Shown here in pieces: positions 1-12,142 of a stretch of 33,258 nt of DNA; position 1 is the stretch's first letter; each line of letters opens with the position of its first letter. Made by a program: the position numbers and the translations under genes. Below the pieces are notes generated by a model, which made no database searches, was not told the DNA's origin, and saw only the letters and a program-made list of their open reading frames with translations. The stretch is taken from NCBI RefSeq assembly GCF_000696225.1, contig NZ_BAWN01000029.1:1-33258 (forward strand), written 5' to 3'. The DNA comes from Serpentinimonas barnesii. GTDB taxonomy: Bacteria; Pseudomonadota; Gammaproteobacteria; Burkholderiales; Burkholderiaceae_C.

Positions 1-62
1 AAGTGGACACGATGGTCTCAGGATGATCGGCTGTCTGCAAGATGGGTTGGCGGGACGCTTAC
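1..62 (-). mobile_element. Probable terminus of an IS66-family insertion sequence (partial)
   Basis: Read on the minus strand from position 62 outward, the DNA begins GTAAGCGTCCCGCC. IS66-family terminal inverted repeats characteristically start with GTAA, often GTAAGCG. The hydrolase homology of the neighbouring gene stops exactly at this boundary, inside a conserved part of that fold, as expected for an insertion. The rest of the element, including any tnpA/tnpB/tnpC genes, lies beyond the left edge. If this is IS66-type, the adjacent eight bases 63-70 (AGTGCGGT) should be the target duplication. The family assignment rests only on the first seven bases and the junction position, so it is moderate. 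Confidence 0.5.
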
Positions 63-429
63 AGTGCGGTAGCACGAAATCCCACCCACGGCGCTGCGCC
101 TCGGTGGCAAAGGTTTTGGCGTAGTGGCTGTGCGAGCTGCCCTCAAGGCCATGAAACAGCACCAAGGTGGTGCCAGGCGCGACGCCGCAAAGCTTGTGTT
201 CGCTCGCAGCGGCTGCAGGGCGCAGGGCATTGGCGGCTCCAACTGGGGTGCAGGGCGGGCTATCTAGCCAGTCGGCGTCTATAAAATCGCCATCTGGAGT
301 AAGCCAACGCTGACGCCTGAAGGCCAGCGGCGGGATGCGGTGGCTGCGGCCCCACAGGGCAGTGCAAATGGTCTGCGCATGGCCGCCGGGCAGCCAAGCT
401 GGCGCACGGTAAGGCCAGCCCGTATCCAT
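63..429 (-). pseudogene. YheT-like alpha/beta hydrolase, 5' fragment cut by an insertion
   Basis: The minus-strand frame starting ATG at 429 gives an N-terminal segment typical of the YheT/EMB8-like predicted alpha/beta hydrolases. PAWLPGGHAQTI lies near the start and TTLVLFHGLEGSSHSHY at about residues 85-101, the strand and oxyanion-hole region of the fold. It ends after WDFVLPHC (about residue 122), where homologues continue with a conserved HFRGCSG-type segment and then the nucleophile elbow. From there the frame reads into IS66-like DNA without a stop up to the edge. The catalytic Ser, Asp and His would all be missing, so this copy should be inactive. It lies 43 bp downstream of atpC on the same strand. 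The remainder may exist on the other side of the element. Confidence 0.7.
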
Positions 430-472
430 CACCGACCCGACGTTGCGCTGGTCAGGCCGGCGGGCGCAGCAC

Positions 473-889
473 TCAGCGCTTTTGGCGGAACTTGCGCAAG
501 GCGGCGATCTGCGCCGCCATCACCGCCAGCTCCGACGTGGCCTTGGCCAGATCGACGTCGCTCTTGGCGTTTTTGAGGGCTTCTTCGGCGTGCTTGCGGG
601 CGTCGTTGGCCTTGGCCTCGTCGAGGTCGTGGCCGCGGATTGCGGTGTCGCTCAGCACCGTGACCAAGCGTGGCTGCACCTCCAGAATGCCACCAGCCAC
701 AAAAACGAATTCTTCGTCGCCATCGGCTTTCTCGATGCGCACCGCACCAAGCTTGATGCGGGTGATCAAGGGAATGTGGCCAGGCAGTATGCCCAGCTCA
801 CCGGCCTCGCCCGGCAACGAGACGAATTTGGCCTGCCCACTGAAAATCGATTCTTCGGCGCTGACCACCTCGACTTGTATCGTGCTCAT
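473..889 (-). CDS. atpC: F1Fo ATP synthase epsilon subunit
   Basis: Epsilon is part of the F1 central stalk; it contacts gamma and the c-ring and can inhibit ATP hydrolysis. The 138-residue product begins [16 protein letters not shown] and has the N-terminal beta-sandwich ([16 protein letters not shown] at about 40-55). It ends in the alpha-helical hairpin (about 90-135) rich in Ala, Lys and Asp. The start at 889 is preferred over an in-frame codon 75 bp upstream because it has an AAGGA ribosome site and matches the family length. It is the last gene of the atp operon, 90 bp after atpD. No hairpin with a T-run follows, so read-through toward the disrupted hydrolase fragment is possible. Confidence 0.97.
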   Translation of the reverse strand: MSTIQVEVVSAEESIFSGQAKFVSLPGEAGELGILPGHIPLITRIKLGAVRIEKADGDEEFVFVAGGILEVQPRLVTVLSDTAIRGHDLDEAKANDARKHAEEALKNAKSDVDLAKATSELAVMAAQIAALRKFRQKR

Positions 890-979
890 CTGTATTCCTT
901 GGCTAAAGTCCAGGCTTAGGCGCTGCTGGCCTGCACCCCATCCAAAGAATCGGGTACAAGCCAAGCAACGCGGCGCGCA

Positions 980-2422
<1,443 letters not shown>

Positions 2423-2451
2423 TTAATGCTCTGAATCTTTGAAGGGCAGCC

Positions 2452-3321
2452 TCAAACGGCCGCCGCACCCGCAACAATTTCCGACAGTTCTTTGGTGATG
2501 CCGGCTTGGCGTGTTTTGTTGTATATCAGCTTGAGTTCGCTGATCACGCTGCCCGCGTTGTCGGTCGCGGCCTTCATGGCCACCATGCGCGCCGACTGCT
2601 CGGAAGCCATGTTCTCGGCCACCGCCTGATAGACCTGCGACTCGATGTAGCGCACCAGCAATTCGTCGATCACGGTCTGCGCGTCGGGCTCGTAGAGATA
2701 GTCCCAGTCATAGCCTGGGGCACCGGTTTCGAGCGTCTCGGCTTTCAGGGGCAACAACTGCTGCACCACCGCTTCTTGGCGCATGGTGTTGATAAAGCGC
2801 GTGTAACACAGTTGCACCGAACTCAGCCGCCCTTGCATATAGGCGTCGAGCATCACCTTGACCGGGCCGATGAGCTTTTCCAGGTGCGGCGTGTCGCCCA
2901 GAGCGGTCGCATGCGACACCACCTTGGCACCGATGCGATTCATAAAACCCAGCCCCTTGTTGCCGATTGCCACCACCTCGGTGCTCAAACCTTGGTTTTG
3001 CGCCTCACGCAGTTGGTTGGTCACCAGGCGCAGCACGTTGGTGTTCATGCCGCCGCACAGGCCCTTGTCGGTCGTGATGACAACCAAGCCAGCCACCTTG
3101 GCTTCGGGGTGCGTGAGCATGAACGGGTGCTCGTACTCTGGGTTGACACGTCCGAGGTTGACGGCGATCTGGCGCACCTTCTCGCTGTAGGGCCGCGCCA
3201 TGCGCATGCGCTCTTGCGCCTTGCGCATTTTGGAGGCGGCCACCATTTCCATGGCTTTGGTGATCTTCTTGGTGTTTTCCACCGATTTGATCTTGGTGCG
3301 GATTTCCTTGCCGGCTGCCAT
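2452..3321 (-). CDS. atpG: F1Fo ATP synthase gamma subunit
   Basis: Gamma is the rotating central shaft of F1. The 289-residue product begins [20 protein letters not shown], the hallmark N-terminal coiled-coil helix. It also has the conserved [12 protein letters not shown] segment near residue 85 and a long C-terminal helix ending in [24 protein letters not shown], which fills the alpha3-beta3 core. AAGGAG lies directly upstream of the ATG. The gene sits 32 bp downstream of atpA and 41 bp upstream of atpD. Nothing is unusual. Confidence 0.99.
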   Translation of the reverse strand: MAAGKEIRTKIKSVENTKKITKAMEMVAASKMRKAQERMRMARPYSEKVRQIAVNLGRVNPEYEHPFMLTHPEAKVAGLVVITTDKGLCGGMNTNVLRLVTNQLREAQNQGLSTEVVAIGNKGLGFMNRIGAKVVSHATALGDTPHLEKLIGPVKVMLDAYMQGRLSSVQLCYTRFINTMRQEAVVQQLLPLKAETLETGAPGYDWDYLYEPDAQTVIDELLVRYIESQVYQAVAENMASEQSARMVAMKAATDNAGSVISELKLIYNKTRQAGITKELSEIVAGAAAV

Positions 3322-3353
3322 TGATGCTCCTTATCGGGTTGCGCCGCAGCGCA

Positions 3354-4910
<1,557 letters not shown>

Positions 4911-4951
4911 GACGCTATCCTTTTATGTGTGTGCGGGCGCAGGGGCGGCTT

Positions 4952-5482
4952 TCAGGCCGTCAGCGCCACCTTCATTTGATCCAGACGGGCTCGGACGGAG
5001 AGGTCGAGCACTTCGTCTCCCACCGACACCCGCACCCCACCAATCAGTTCTGGCTGCAATTCAACCTTCAGCTGCAGCGGACGCCCAAATCGTTGCTCCA
5101 ACGCCTGCCCCAACTCGGCCAAGGCAACGGCATCGAGCGGGTAAGCGCTGCGCACCAAGGCATCGGCTCGGCCGCGCTCTGCGTGGATGCGCTGGCGCAA
5201 CTGCAGCGCCATTTCGGGCAACACAGCCAGACGGCCGTTGTCGATCACGGTGCGCAAAAAGTTGCGCCCCAGCTCCGGTAATGGCTCTTCGAATAAGCCC
5301 ACGATTAAGTCGAGTACCTGCTCGGCCGTGACTTTGGGGCTGGAGGCCCACTCCAGCAACAGCGGGTTGGCAGCCACGGCTGCCAGGTCGTCGAGCCACT
5401 GCGCAGCGCTCTCGGCCTGATTCCCTGCAGCTTGGTACAGCGCCAATGAATAAGGGCGGGCAATGGTAGCGAGTTCGGCCAT
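4952..5482 (-). CDS. atpH: F1Fo ATP synthase delta subunit
   Basis: Delta joins the top of F1 to the peripheral b2 stalk. The 176-residue product begins [19 protein letters not shown], matching the family N terminus (ARPYAxALFexA). It ends with the conserved [17 protein letters not shown] segment. The same frame stays open well upstream, but the added residues are Arg/Ser-rich read-through of atpF in another frame. The ATG at 5482 has an AGAGGA ribosome site and gives the family length. It lies 19 bp after atpF. Confidence 0.97.
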   Translation of the reverse strand: MAELATIARPYSLALYQAAGNQAESAAQWLDDLAAVAANPLLLEWASSPKVTAEQVLDLIVGLFEEPLPELGRNFLRTVIDNGRLAVLPEMALQLRQRIHAERGRADALVRSAYPLDAVALAELGQALEQRFGRPLQLKVELQPELIGGVRVSVGDEVLDLSVRARLDQMKVALTA

Positions 5483-5501
5483 GTTGTCCTCTAAGAGCGG
5501 A

Positions 5502-5972
5502 TCAAAGCTCGGTCTTGAGGCGTGCCAACAAATCGGCGTGCACCCCGGCATTGACTTCACGGCGCAGGATTTGCTCCGCGCCCTGCACCGCCAGCACAGC
5601 CACTTGTTCGCGCAACTGCTCACGCGCCCGCAAGATAAACTGCTCGGCCTCGGTTTCGGCTGAGACGCGAATTTTGACCGCCTCCTCCGTCGCTCGGGCC
5701 TTGGCCTCTTCGATGATCTGCTGCGCCCGTCGTTCGGCATCGGCCAGCCGTGAGGCCGACTCGCTGCGCGACTTGCCCAGCTCTTCTTCGACGCGCCTGC
5801 TGGCCATGGTCAGTTCGATCTTTGCTTTTTCGGCAGCGGCCAAGCCCTCGCCGATTTTAAGCGCACGGTCATCAAGCACCTTGGCCAAAGGCGGCCAAAC
5901 GTACTTCATTGTGAACCAGACCAAGATCGCAAAGACGATCGCCTGAGCAAACATGGTTGCATTGAGATTCAT
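5502..5972 (-). CDS. atpF: F1Fo ATP synthase b subunit
   Basis: Subunit b is a dimeric membrane-anchored stalk protein. The 156-residue product begins [20 protein letters not shown], giving one N-terminal membrane helix at about residues 5-26. The charged segment [22 protein letters not shown] follows, then a long Ala/Glu/Arg-rich coiled coil. Length and layout are typical of the b subunit. AAAGG lies upstream of the ATG. It is separated from atpE by 105 bp, the widest gap within the operon apart from atpE-atpB, and that gap holds a small inverted repeat. Confidence 0.98.
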   Translation of the reverse strand: MNLNATMFAQAIVFAILVWFTMKYVWPPLAKVLDDRALKIGEGLAAAEKAKIELTMASRRVEEELGKSRSESASRLADAERRAQQIIEEAKARATEEAVKIRVSAETEAEQFILRAREQLREQVAVLAVQGAEQILRREVNAGVHADLLARLKTEL

Positions 5973-6032
5973 TGCAACGCCTTTCAGTGGTTTACCGGGT
6001 TGAAAGCGCTTGCGCGCACTGCATTATTTTCA

Positions 6033-6053
6033 CCGCAGTCCCGTGGCCTGCGG
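6033..6053 (-). promoter_or_regulatory. Small hairpin in the atpE-atpF intercistronic mRNA
   Basis: CCGCAG (6033-6038) and CTGCGG (6048-6053) form a 6-bp perfect stem with a 9-nt loop in the transcript between atpE and atpF. There is no T-run on the minus strand after it, so it does not look like a terminator. It could protect the 3' end of the atpE message or aid processing, which would suit the high copy number needed for subunit c. That role is inference, and a stem of this size can occur by chance at this GC content. Confidence 0.3.
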
Positions 6054-6077
6054 TTCCACACCCACAAATGCCAACCG

Positions 6078-6413
<336 letters not shown>

Positions 6414-6425
6414 TCATCCCTAGGC

Positions 6426-7331
6426 TCAATGCGCCTCATGCGCCTGGCCAAGGTAGATGATAGCCAACGTCATGAAAATGAATGCCTGCAAAGTGATGAT
6501 CAAAATGTGGAAAATAGCCCAAGCAGATCCGGCAATCAAATGCGCAATGAACAGCCCACCGCCAAATAAAGTCAGTGCCGCGTAGCCACCCAGTAGCGCA
6601 ATCAACATGAATATCAACTCGCCGGCAAAGAGGTTGCCGAACAACCGCATGCCGTGTGAAACGGTTTTGGCAATGTATTCGACAATCTGCATGGGAAAGT
6701 TAATCAGCGCCATCAGCACAGCAACGACAGGGTTTTTGCTGGTGCCAAATGGTGCCGAAACAAGCTCATGCGCCCATCCGCCCAAACCCTTGATTTTGAT
6801 ATTGTAATACAAACACATGAGCAAAACTGCGCACGCGATACCTAAGGTTGTTGAAATATCGGCCGTAGGCACAATACTGAAGTAATCAGGCATACCAAAG
6901 AAAGCATGCAAGCCGTCGTCGGTATGGTCGTGAACAAATGGGATACCGTAAGCCCAGATGAAGGGAAACAAATCAACCGGGATCAGATCCATGAAGTTCA
7001 TCATGAAGACCCAGCAAAACACCACCAGCCCCATGGGAGCGATGACTTTGCGGCTTTGCGGGTTGTGAATCAAGGCCTTGACTTGATTGTCCACCATCTC
7101 AACCAGCAGCTCGAAAAAGGCCTGGAAACGCCCCGGTACACCAGCGGTGGCATGCTTGGCAACGCGTTGCAAGACCCAACACACCAAAGCACCGAGCAAA
7201 ATGCTCACACCCACCAAGTCGATATTGACGACCGAAAAATCGACCAGCTCGGTCTGCTTGTCGCTGGTCAAGTGCCCCAAGTGGTGCACTATGTATTCAC
7301 TTGGCGTTGGGCCAGGGATTTCTGTTGTCAT
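6426..7331 (-). CDS. atpB: F1Fo ATP synthase a subunit
   Basis: Subunit a provides the two proton half-channels against the c-ring. The 301-residue product has several membrane segments (about 38-57, 98-118, 160-176, 200-222, 231-250 and 262-295). It has the essential Arg229 in SHGMRLFGNLFAGE. PVDLFPF near residue 118 and VPTADISTTLG near residue 154 are family signatures. Between them is a His/Asp-rich loop (FVHDHTDDGLHAFF, about 132-145). The ATG at 7331 lacks a clear Shine-Dalgarno site. It lies 33 bp after atpI. Like atpE, it is noticeably lower in GC than its neighbours. Confidence 0.98.
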   Translation of the reverse strand: MTTEIPGPTPSEYIVHHLGHLTSDKQTELVDFSVVNIDLVGVSILLGALVCWVLQRVAKHATAGVPGRFQAFFELLVEMVDNQVKALIHNPQSRKVIAPMGLVVFCWVFMMNFMDLIPVDLFPFIWAYGIPFVHDHTDDGLHAFFGMPDYFSIVPTADISTTLGIACAVLLMCLYYNIKIKGLGGWAHELVSAPFGTSKNPVVAVLMALINFPMQIVEYIAKTVSHGMRLFGNLFAGELIFMLIALLGGYAALTLFGGGLFIAHLIAGSAWAIFHILIITLQAFIFMTLAIIYLGQAHEAH

Positions 7332-7364
7332 GTTTGAATCGTTAGATCAAAAAGTTCGACTTTC

Positions 7365-7901
7365 TTACTGGGCAGACGGCTGATTTCTCAGCCAATGCGC
7401 CACCCAATACGCCTTCAGCACTAACACCAAACCCAGCAGCAAGCCGAGCCAGCTCAAATCAGGGATCAGGCGCGGCGCCAACACCAACATGGCGATGGCT
7501 AGCGCGAGCTTGACCCCCTCCCAAAAAAACATTCCGGCCAACAAAGCCGACCCCTGCCCCGGCTGGGCGGCGCGCTTGCGCGCACCGCGGCTGGCCGTCA
7601 CGCCATACGCCATCAGCGCCGTGGGCAGCAGCACACACAGCCCGCCGTAAAACACCGACGCCACCCAAACCGGCTGTCCCAAAACAAAGGCCAGCGGCAC
7701 CGTCAGCGCAGTCGCCAGCAACAACAACACCACCTGCCAGCGCACCACGCTCCAGACCGAAGTCTGCGGCTGGCGCGACCGCCACTCACGCGCCTGTTCG
7801 GCCGTGAGGGGCTTGAAATCTTCAGACTCGGCCGCAGCTTCTGCATCAGGGCCCTTGGAGCGCTCACGCTCACTTGCGGGCTCGCGCAAAGAGTGGGGCA
7901 T
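7365..7901 (-). CDS. atpI: ATP synthase-associated protein AtpI
   Basis: This is the small membrane protein encoded first in many atp operons, thought to help assemble the c-ring; it is not part of the finished enzyme. The 178-residue product has a charged cytoplasmic N-terminal tail (1-50). Four membrane helices follow at about 53-73, 80-100, 119-142 and 147-167. This matches the AtpI family in position, size and topology; the sequence itself is poorly conserved. A GAGGTG ribosome site precedes the ATG. As first gene of the operon it follows the candidate promoter near 8011. Confidence 0.88.
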   Translation of the reverse strand: MPHSLREPASERERSKGPDAEAAAESEDFKPLTAEQAREWRSRQPQTSVWSVVRWQVVLLLLATALTVPLAFVLGQPVWVASVFYGGLCVLLPTALMAYGVTASRGARKRAAQPGQGSALLAGMFFWEGVKLALAIAMLVLAPRLIPDLSWLGLLLGLVLVLKAYWVAHWLRNQPSAQ

Positions 7902-8005
7902 GGTCTACACCTCGAACGACTGATTGATGACGAGCTGCCAGCGCACAAACTTGGGGCGCCAAAACACCGCATTGCTGCGCGCAGGTGAAACCTCAAAACC
8001 AACGC

Positions 8006-8011
8006 ATTATA
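8006..8011 (-). promoter_or_regulatory. Candidate -10 element of the atp operon promoter
   Basis: The minus strand carries a perfect TATAAT at 8011-8006, about 105 bp upstream of the atpI start in the atpI/ybeD divergent gap. No good TTGACA-like element lies 16-18 bp further up, so the promoter would depend on other contacts or an activator. It is the only consensus-grade -10 seen in the 221-bp gap on this strand. Confidence 0.45.
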
Positions 8012-8122
8012 CGTAGAAACCCGCAGCCCTTCCCGTTTTTTGCACGCATTTCACGCAAGCGTCATGTTTGAGTCACACCCGCCCGCATCACACCCACCGT
8101 CCTGCGCCGCGATAATACCGCC

Positions 8123-8392
8123 ATGCCCACCCCATCCGACTCGCTGATTGAATACCCCTGCCAGTTCCCGATCAAGGTGATGGGGCACAACGTGCCCGGC
8201 TTCGTCGAGGCCATGCTGCAACTGGCACAGCAGTTCGACCCAGCGCTAGACCCGGCCACCTTGGAGCAACGCCCGAGCAAGGCTGGCAACTACCTCGGTT
8301 TGACGCTCACGGTGCAGGTGCACAACCGCGAGCAGCTTGACGCGCTCTACCGCGCCCTGAGCGCACACCCACTCGTTAAAGTGGTGCTCTAA
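8123..8392 (+). CDS. ybeD: YbeD/DUF493 family protein
   Basis: This is a small cytoplasmic ferredoxin-fold protein of the DUF493/YbeD family (89 residues). The family lies next to lipB in many proteobacteria, but its biochemical role is not settled. Family features seen are the N-terminal EYPCQFPIKVMG, a central helix and VHNREQLDALYRALSAHPLVKVVL at the end. Its stop codon directly abuts the lipB ATG, so the two are translationally linked. There is no Shine-Dalgarno site, and a GATAAT -10-like hexamer sits only 6 nt before the ATG. A leaderless message is therefore possible. Confidence 0.9.
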   Translation: MPTPSDSLIEYPCQFPIKVMGHNVPGFVEAMLQLAQQFDPALDPATLEQRPSKAGNYLGLTLTVQVHNREQLDALYRALSAHPLVKVVL

Positions 8393-9085
8393 ATGCCCGA
8401 TGCACTTCCCGGCTTGCTGCTGCGCCCCTTGGGGCAGGTGGATTATGGGCCCACCTTTGAGGCCATGCGCGCCTACACGCAGCAGCGCGGCCACGATAGC
8501 GCCGACGAAATCTGGCTCTGCCAGCACCACCCCGTTTACTCCCAAGGCCTGGCCGGCCAAGCCGCGCACCTGCTGCAGCCGGGCGCCATCCCGGTGTTTC
8601 AGTCCGACCGCGGCGGCCAGGTGACCTACCACGGCCCGGGGCAGCTCGTGGCCTACCCGCTGCTGGACTTGCGCCGCGCCGGTTTGTACGTGAAGCAGTA
8701 TGTGCACCGGCTCGAAGAGGCGCTGCTGCGCACGCTGGCGCAGTTGGGTGTCACGGGGCACCGCATCGCTGGCGCACCGGGTATTTATGTGCGCCTAGCC
8801 GACCCCTTTGACCACGCCGCCCTGACCGGGCCACGCCCGGCTTCCGACCCCTTTGCGGGCTTGGGCAAGATCGCCGCCTTGGGCATCAAGGTGCACCGCC
8901 ACTGCAGCTACCACGGGCTGGCCTTGAACGTGGCGATGGACCTGGAACCCTTTGCCCGCATCAACCCCTGCGGCTACGCTGGGCTGCAAACGGTTGATCT
9001 ATCTACAATCGGGGTAGCGGTTGAGGTGGCCGAGGTGGAGCCGCTGCTGCTGCGCCACCTGGTGGACTTGCTCGGGTACAAATAA
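8393..9085 (+). CDS. lipB: Octanoyl-[acyl-carrier-protein] transferase LipB
   Basis: LipB moves octanoate from acyl carrier protein to the lipoyl domains of 2-oxoacid dehydrogenases and the glycine cleavage H protein. The 230-residue product has the [23 protein letters not shown] signature (about 73-95). The catalytic pair is Lys159 in GKIAALG and Cys193 in NPCGYAG, the same 34-residue spacing as Lys135/Cys169 of E. coli. A roughly 20-residue Pro/Ala-rich insertion (about 135-155) precedes the lysine. It starts one base after the ybeD stop. lipA, the next enzyme, follows 44 bp downstream. Confidence 0.97.
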   Translation: MPDALPGLLLRPLGQVDYGPTFEAMRAYTQQRGHDSADEIWLCQHHPVYSQGLAGQAAHLLQPGAIPVFQSDRGGQVTYHGPGQLVAYPLLDLRRAGLYVKQYVHRLEEALLRTLAQLGVTGHRIAGAPGIYVRLADPFDHAALTGPRPASDPFAGLGKIAALGIKVHRHCSYHGLALNVAMDLEPFARINPCGYAGLQTVDLSTIGVAVEVAEVEPLLLRHLVDLLGYK

Positions 9086-9129
9086 AGCCCCCCGCCCCAC
9101 TTTTCCGCCGCACCCCCTCACATGCGCCC

Positions 9130-10119
9130 ATGAACACCTCCACCCCCCTCAGCACCGACCCCGCCGCCGCCAGCCCGGCCGCCTACGACGCCAGCGCCAA
9201 GCAAAAGAGCCAGGCCAAAACGGCGCGCATCCCGATCAAAATCGTGCCCGCCGAGGTGCTGAAAAAACCCGACTGGATACGCGTCAAGGCCGCCGCGCCG
9301 GGCAGCCGCTTTTATGAAATCAAAGAGGTGTTGCGCAGCCAGAAGCTGGTCACGGTGTGCGAGGAGGCCTCCTGCCCCAACATCGGCGAGTGCTTTGGCA
9401 AGGGCACCGCGACCTTCATGATCATGGGCGACAAGTGCACCCGGCGCTGCCCCTTTTGCGACGTCGGGCATGGCCGACCAGACCCCCTCGACGCCGAGGA
9501 GCCCGACAAGCTGGCGCGCACCATCGCCGCGCTGGGGCTCAAATACGTGGTGATCACCAGCGTGGACCGCGACGACTTGCGCGATGGCGGCGCGGCGCAT
9601 TTCGTGGCCTGCATAGCGCGCACGCGCGCCTTGTCGCCCCAGACCCAGATCGAGGTGCTGGTACCCGATTTTCGCGGTCGCGATGAGCGCGCCTTGGATA
9701 TTTTGTGCGCCGCCCCGCCCGATGTGATGAACCACAACCTGGAAACCGTGCCGCGCCTCTACAAAGAAGCCCGCCCCGGCAGCGACTACGCCTTTAGCCT
9801 GCAGTTGCTGCAAAAGTTCAAGGCGCGCCAGCCGCACATCCCCACCAAAAGCGGGCTGATGCTGGGTTTGGGCGAAACCGATGAAGAAATTTTGGCCGTG
9901 ATGCAAGACCTGCGCGCCCACGGCGTGAGCATGCTCACCATCGGCCAGTACCTTGCGCCCAGCAGCCACCACCTGCCGGTGCGCCGCTACGTGCACCCCG
10001 ACACCTTCAAAATGTTCGAGCAGCAGGCCCAAGCCATGGGCTTTGACCACGCTGCCGTCGGCCCGCTGGTGCGCAGCTCCTACCACGCCGACTTGCAGGC
10101 CAGCGCGGCCGGGGTTTGA
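9130..10119 (+). CDS. lipA: Lipoyl synthase LipA (radical SAM)
   Basis: LipA inserts two sulfurs into the protein-bound octanoyl chain made by LipB. The 329-residue product has both 4Fe-4S sites. The auxiliary cluster motif is Cys77, Cys82 and Cys88 ([12 protein letters not shown]). The radical-SAM motif is Cys103, Cys107 and Cys110 (CTRRCPFC). The C-terminal RSSYHAD contributes the serine ligand of the auxiliary cluster. The first 30 residues are a variable Ala/Ser/Pro-rich tail, so the exact start is less certain; no strong ribosome site is seen. Its 3' end lies 11 bp from the convergent TolC-OmpA gene, with no room for a separate terminator. Confidence 0.98.
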   Translation: MNTSTPLSTDPAAASPAAYDASAKQKSQAKTARIPIKIVPAEVLKKPDWIRVKAAAPGSRFYEIKEVLRSQKLVTVCEEASCPNIGECFGKGTATFMIMGDKCTRRCPFCDVGHGRPDPLDAEEPDKLARTIAALGLKYVVITSVDRDDLRDGGAAHFVACIARTRALSPQTQIEVLVPDFRGRDERALDILCAAPPDVMNHNLETVPRLYKEARPGSDYAFSLQLLQKFKARQPHIPTKSGLMLGLGETDEEILAVMQDLRAHGVSMLTIGQYLAPSSHHLPVRRYVHPDTFKMFEQQAQAMGFDHAAVGPLVRSSYHADLQASAAGV

Positions 10120-10130
10120 GACAGCAAGAA

Positions 10131-12077
10131 TCAGCGCCGCGGCTGCTCCACCACCGTGATGTCGACCCGGCGGTTTTGCGCCCGACCTTGAGCCGTGTCG
10201 TTGCTGGCCACCGGCTGGGCCTCGCCGCGCCCTTCGGTGCGAATGCGCTCGGCCGACACGCCCTGGTTCACCAGATAGGCTTTGACCGCCTCGGCGCGGC
10301 GCAGCGACAGGCGCTGGTTGTGCGCCTCGCTGCCCATGCTGTCGGTGTGGCCAACCGCGATCACCACGTCGAGGTTGATGGCGCGGATGCGCGCGACCAC
10401 CTCGTCGAGGCGCTGGCGGCCATCGGGGCGCAGCACGGCGCGGTCAAAGTCGAACAGCGCATCGGCGGCAAACGTGATTTGCTGCGGGGCTGGTGCGGCA
10501 ACCGGAGCCGGTGCTGGGGCCTGAACCGCGGCGGGGGCGACAGCGGCGGCCGGGGCAGCCGCCGGCAGCACCGGCCGCGCCCGCACCGGGGCCTCGGCCA
10601 CCGCGCGCGCCTTGTCCACCACCAGCAGCGCCGGGGCCTCGAAGGGGCAGAGTTCTTCGGGCGGCAGGGCACCGCGGTCTTGGCCGAGCTGCTCCAGCGT
10701 CGGCTGGTCGGGCCGGTTCACGCCCAGCGCGGCCGTCAATTGGCCCATCGCCGCCAACGTGCGCGCCTGCGCCAAGAACTGGTTGTACTGCGCATTGAGG
10801 AAGGCGCGGCTGGCTTCGAAGTACTCGTTTTGTGAGTCCAGCAAATCGAGCAGGGTGCGCTGGCCGATGTCGAACTGCTGCCGGTAGGCGTCGCGCGCCA
10901 CCTCAGTCGAGAGCCGGTGCTGGTTCAAAAAGCCCAGTTGCTCGTTCAGGCGCTGCACATCGTTGAAAGCGATGGTGAGCGTCTGACGCACGTTGCGGCA
11001 GGCCAGTTCTTGCAACTGGCGCGCTTGGGCGTTTTGCTCCACCGCCTGGCGTTCGCGCGCTTGATCGGCCCCACCGCGGTACAGGTTGTAGTTGAGCACC
11101 ACCTCGGCCACGGTGTCGCGGGTGCGGCCGGGGACGTTGTTGAGGTCGCGGCCCCAGCTTTGGCGCACGCGGAAATCCACCCGCGGCCAGAAGGCGGACT
11201 GACGCGCTTCGATCTGGCTGCGACTGGAGCGCACATTCTCAAACGCCGCATTGATGGTCGGGCTGTTGGGTAGACCCTGGCGCAGCGCGTCGGTCATGGT
11301 GGCGGGCACCCCCGGCAGACGCAACCCTTCGCGCAGCGGTGGCAAGGTTGTGGGCGCCAGCGTGCCCATGATGCGCTGGAAGCGTGCGCTCACATCGTGC
11401 AGGTTGCTGATTTCGGTCAGCAGGTTGGATTCGGCCAGCGCCAAGCGCCCAGTCGATTGGTCGGCATCGACGCGCCGCCCCACGCCCGCGCCGACGCGCT
11501 CCTCGATCTGGCCCGACAAAATGCGGTGCTCGACGTAGTTTTGCTTGGCCTCCTCGGTCAGGGCCGAGTAGCGCGCCACATCGACGTAGGCGCGCGCCGC
11601 TTCCAGCGCCACGCTCTCGACCACCTCCATCAGCTCGTAGTAGCGCACCAACTCGGCGTATTCGAGCCGCTGCACCTCGTTGCGGGTAAAGCCGCCGTCG
11701 AACAGCATCTGGTTGAGCGTGAGCGAGCCGCCGTGCCGGGTGTACCAGCCGGTGTTGTTGCCTGGTGCGCGGTTGGTTTCGCGGCCCACGCCGTAATTCA
11801 AATCCACCTGTGGCCGCCAGCCGGCCATGCCGGCGTCGCGCTCGGCTTGGGAGGCGGTGAAGTTGTACCAGCGCGCCTGCACCTCGGGGTTGCTCAGGAT
11901 GGCTTGGCGCACGGCCTCGATCATGGGTGCGGGCAGGGCCGCCGCGGCTGTGGCCGCTGGGGCCGGTGCAGCAGCCGGTGCTGCGGGAGCAGGCTGAGCT
12001 GGCGTCACTTGGGCCTGCAGGCCGCCTACACCAAACAAGGCGGCCAGCGCCACCACAGAGAGAGAGAACGTTTGCAT
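10131..12077 (-). CDS. TolC-family outer-membrane factor fused to a C-terminal OmpA peptidoglycan-binding domain
   Basis: The product is 648 residues, against roughly 430-500 for an ordinary TolC. It has a signal peptide (1-22, ending LQA), an Ala/Pro-rich stretch (about 25-50), then two outer-membrane-efflux repeats (about 53-240 and 265-450). An Ala/Pro linker (about 480-532) leads to an OmpA-C domain (533-648). The OmpA domain keeps the peptidoglycan contacts Asp579 (GHTDSMG) and Arg594 (LSLRRA), 15 residues apart as in known OmpA proteins. The start at 12077 is chosen over an in-frame codon 42 bp upstream because it has an AAAGG ribosome site and gives a clean signal peptide. It is divergent from lapG-lapD, so it probably serves type I secretion of a LapA-like adhesin. 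A drug-efflux role is not excluded. Confidence 0.88.
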   Translation of the reverse strand: MQTFSLSVVALAALFGVGGLQAQVTPAQPAPAAPAAAPAPAATAAAALPAPMIEAVRQAILSNPEVQARWYNFTASQAERDAGMAGWRPQVDLNYGVGRETNRAPGNNTGWYTRHGGSLTLNQMLFDGGFTRNEVQRLEYAELVRYYELMEVVESVALEAARAYVDVARYSALTEEAKQNYVEHRILSGQIEERVGAGVGRRVDADQSTGRLALAESNLLTEISNLHDVSARFQRIMGTLAPTTLPPLREGLRLPGVPATMTDALRQGLPNSPTINAAFENVRSSRSQIEARQSAFWPRVDFRVRQSWGRDLNNVPGRTRDTVAEVVLNYNLYRGGADQARERQAVEQNAQARQLQELACRNVRQTLTIAFNDVQRLNEQLGFLNQHRLSTEVARDAYRQQFDIGQRTLLDLLDSQNEYFEASRAFLNAQYNQFLAQARTLAAMGQLTAALGVNRPDQPTLEQLGQDRGALPPEELCPFEAPALLVVDKARAVAEAPVRARPVLPAAAPAAAVAPAAVQAPAPAPVAAPAPQQITFAADALFDFDRAVLRPDGRQRLDEVVARIRAINLDVVIAVGHTDSMGSEAHNQRLSLRRAEAVKAYLVNQGVSAERIRTEGRGEAQPVASNDTAQGRAQNRRVDITVVEQPRR

Positions 12078-12142
12078 GATGGGACCTTTCTTTGGTACAC
12101 CGGACTTTCCGGGACACAAGACTTACTTGAACAAAGGTAGCC

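Noticed and set aside
10120-10130. Shared bidirectional terminator between lipA and tolC-ompA
   Set aside because: The gap is only 11 bp and forms no hairpin.
12078-12119. 14-residue N-terminal extension of the TolC-OmpA protein
   Set aside because: It would put charged residues before the signal peptide, and the downstream ATG has the better ribosome site.
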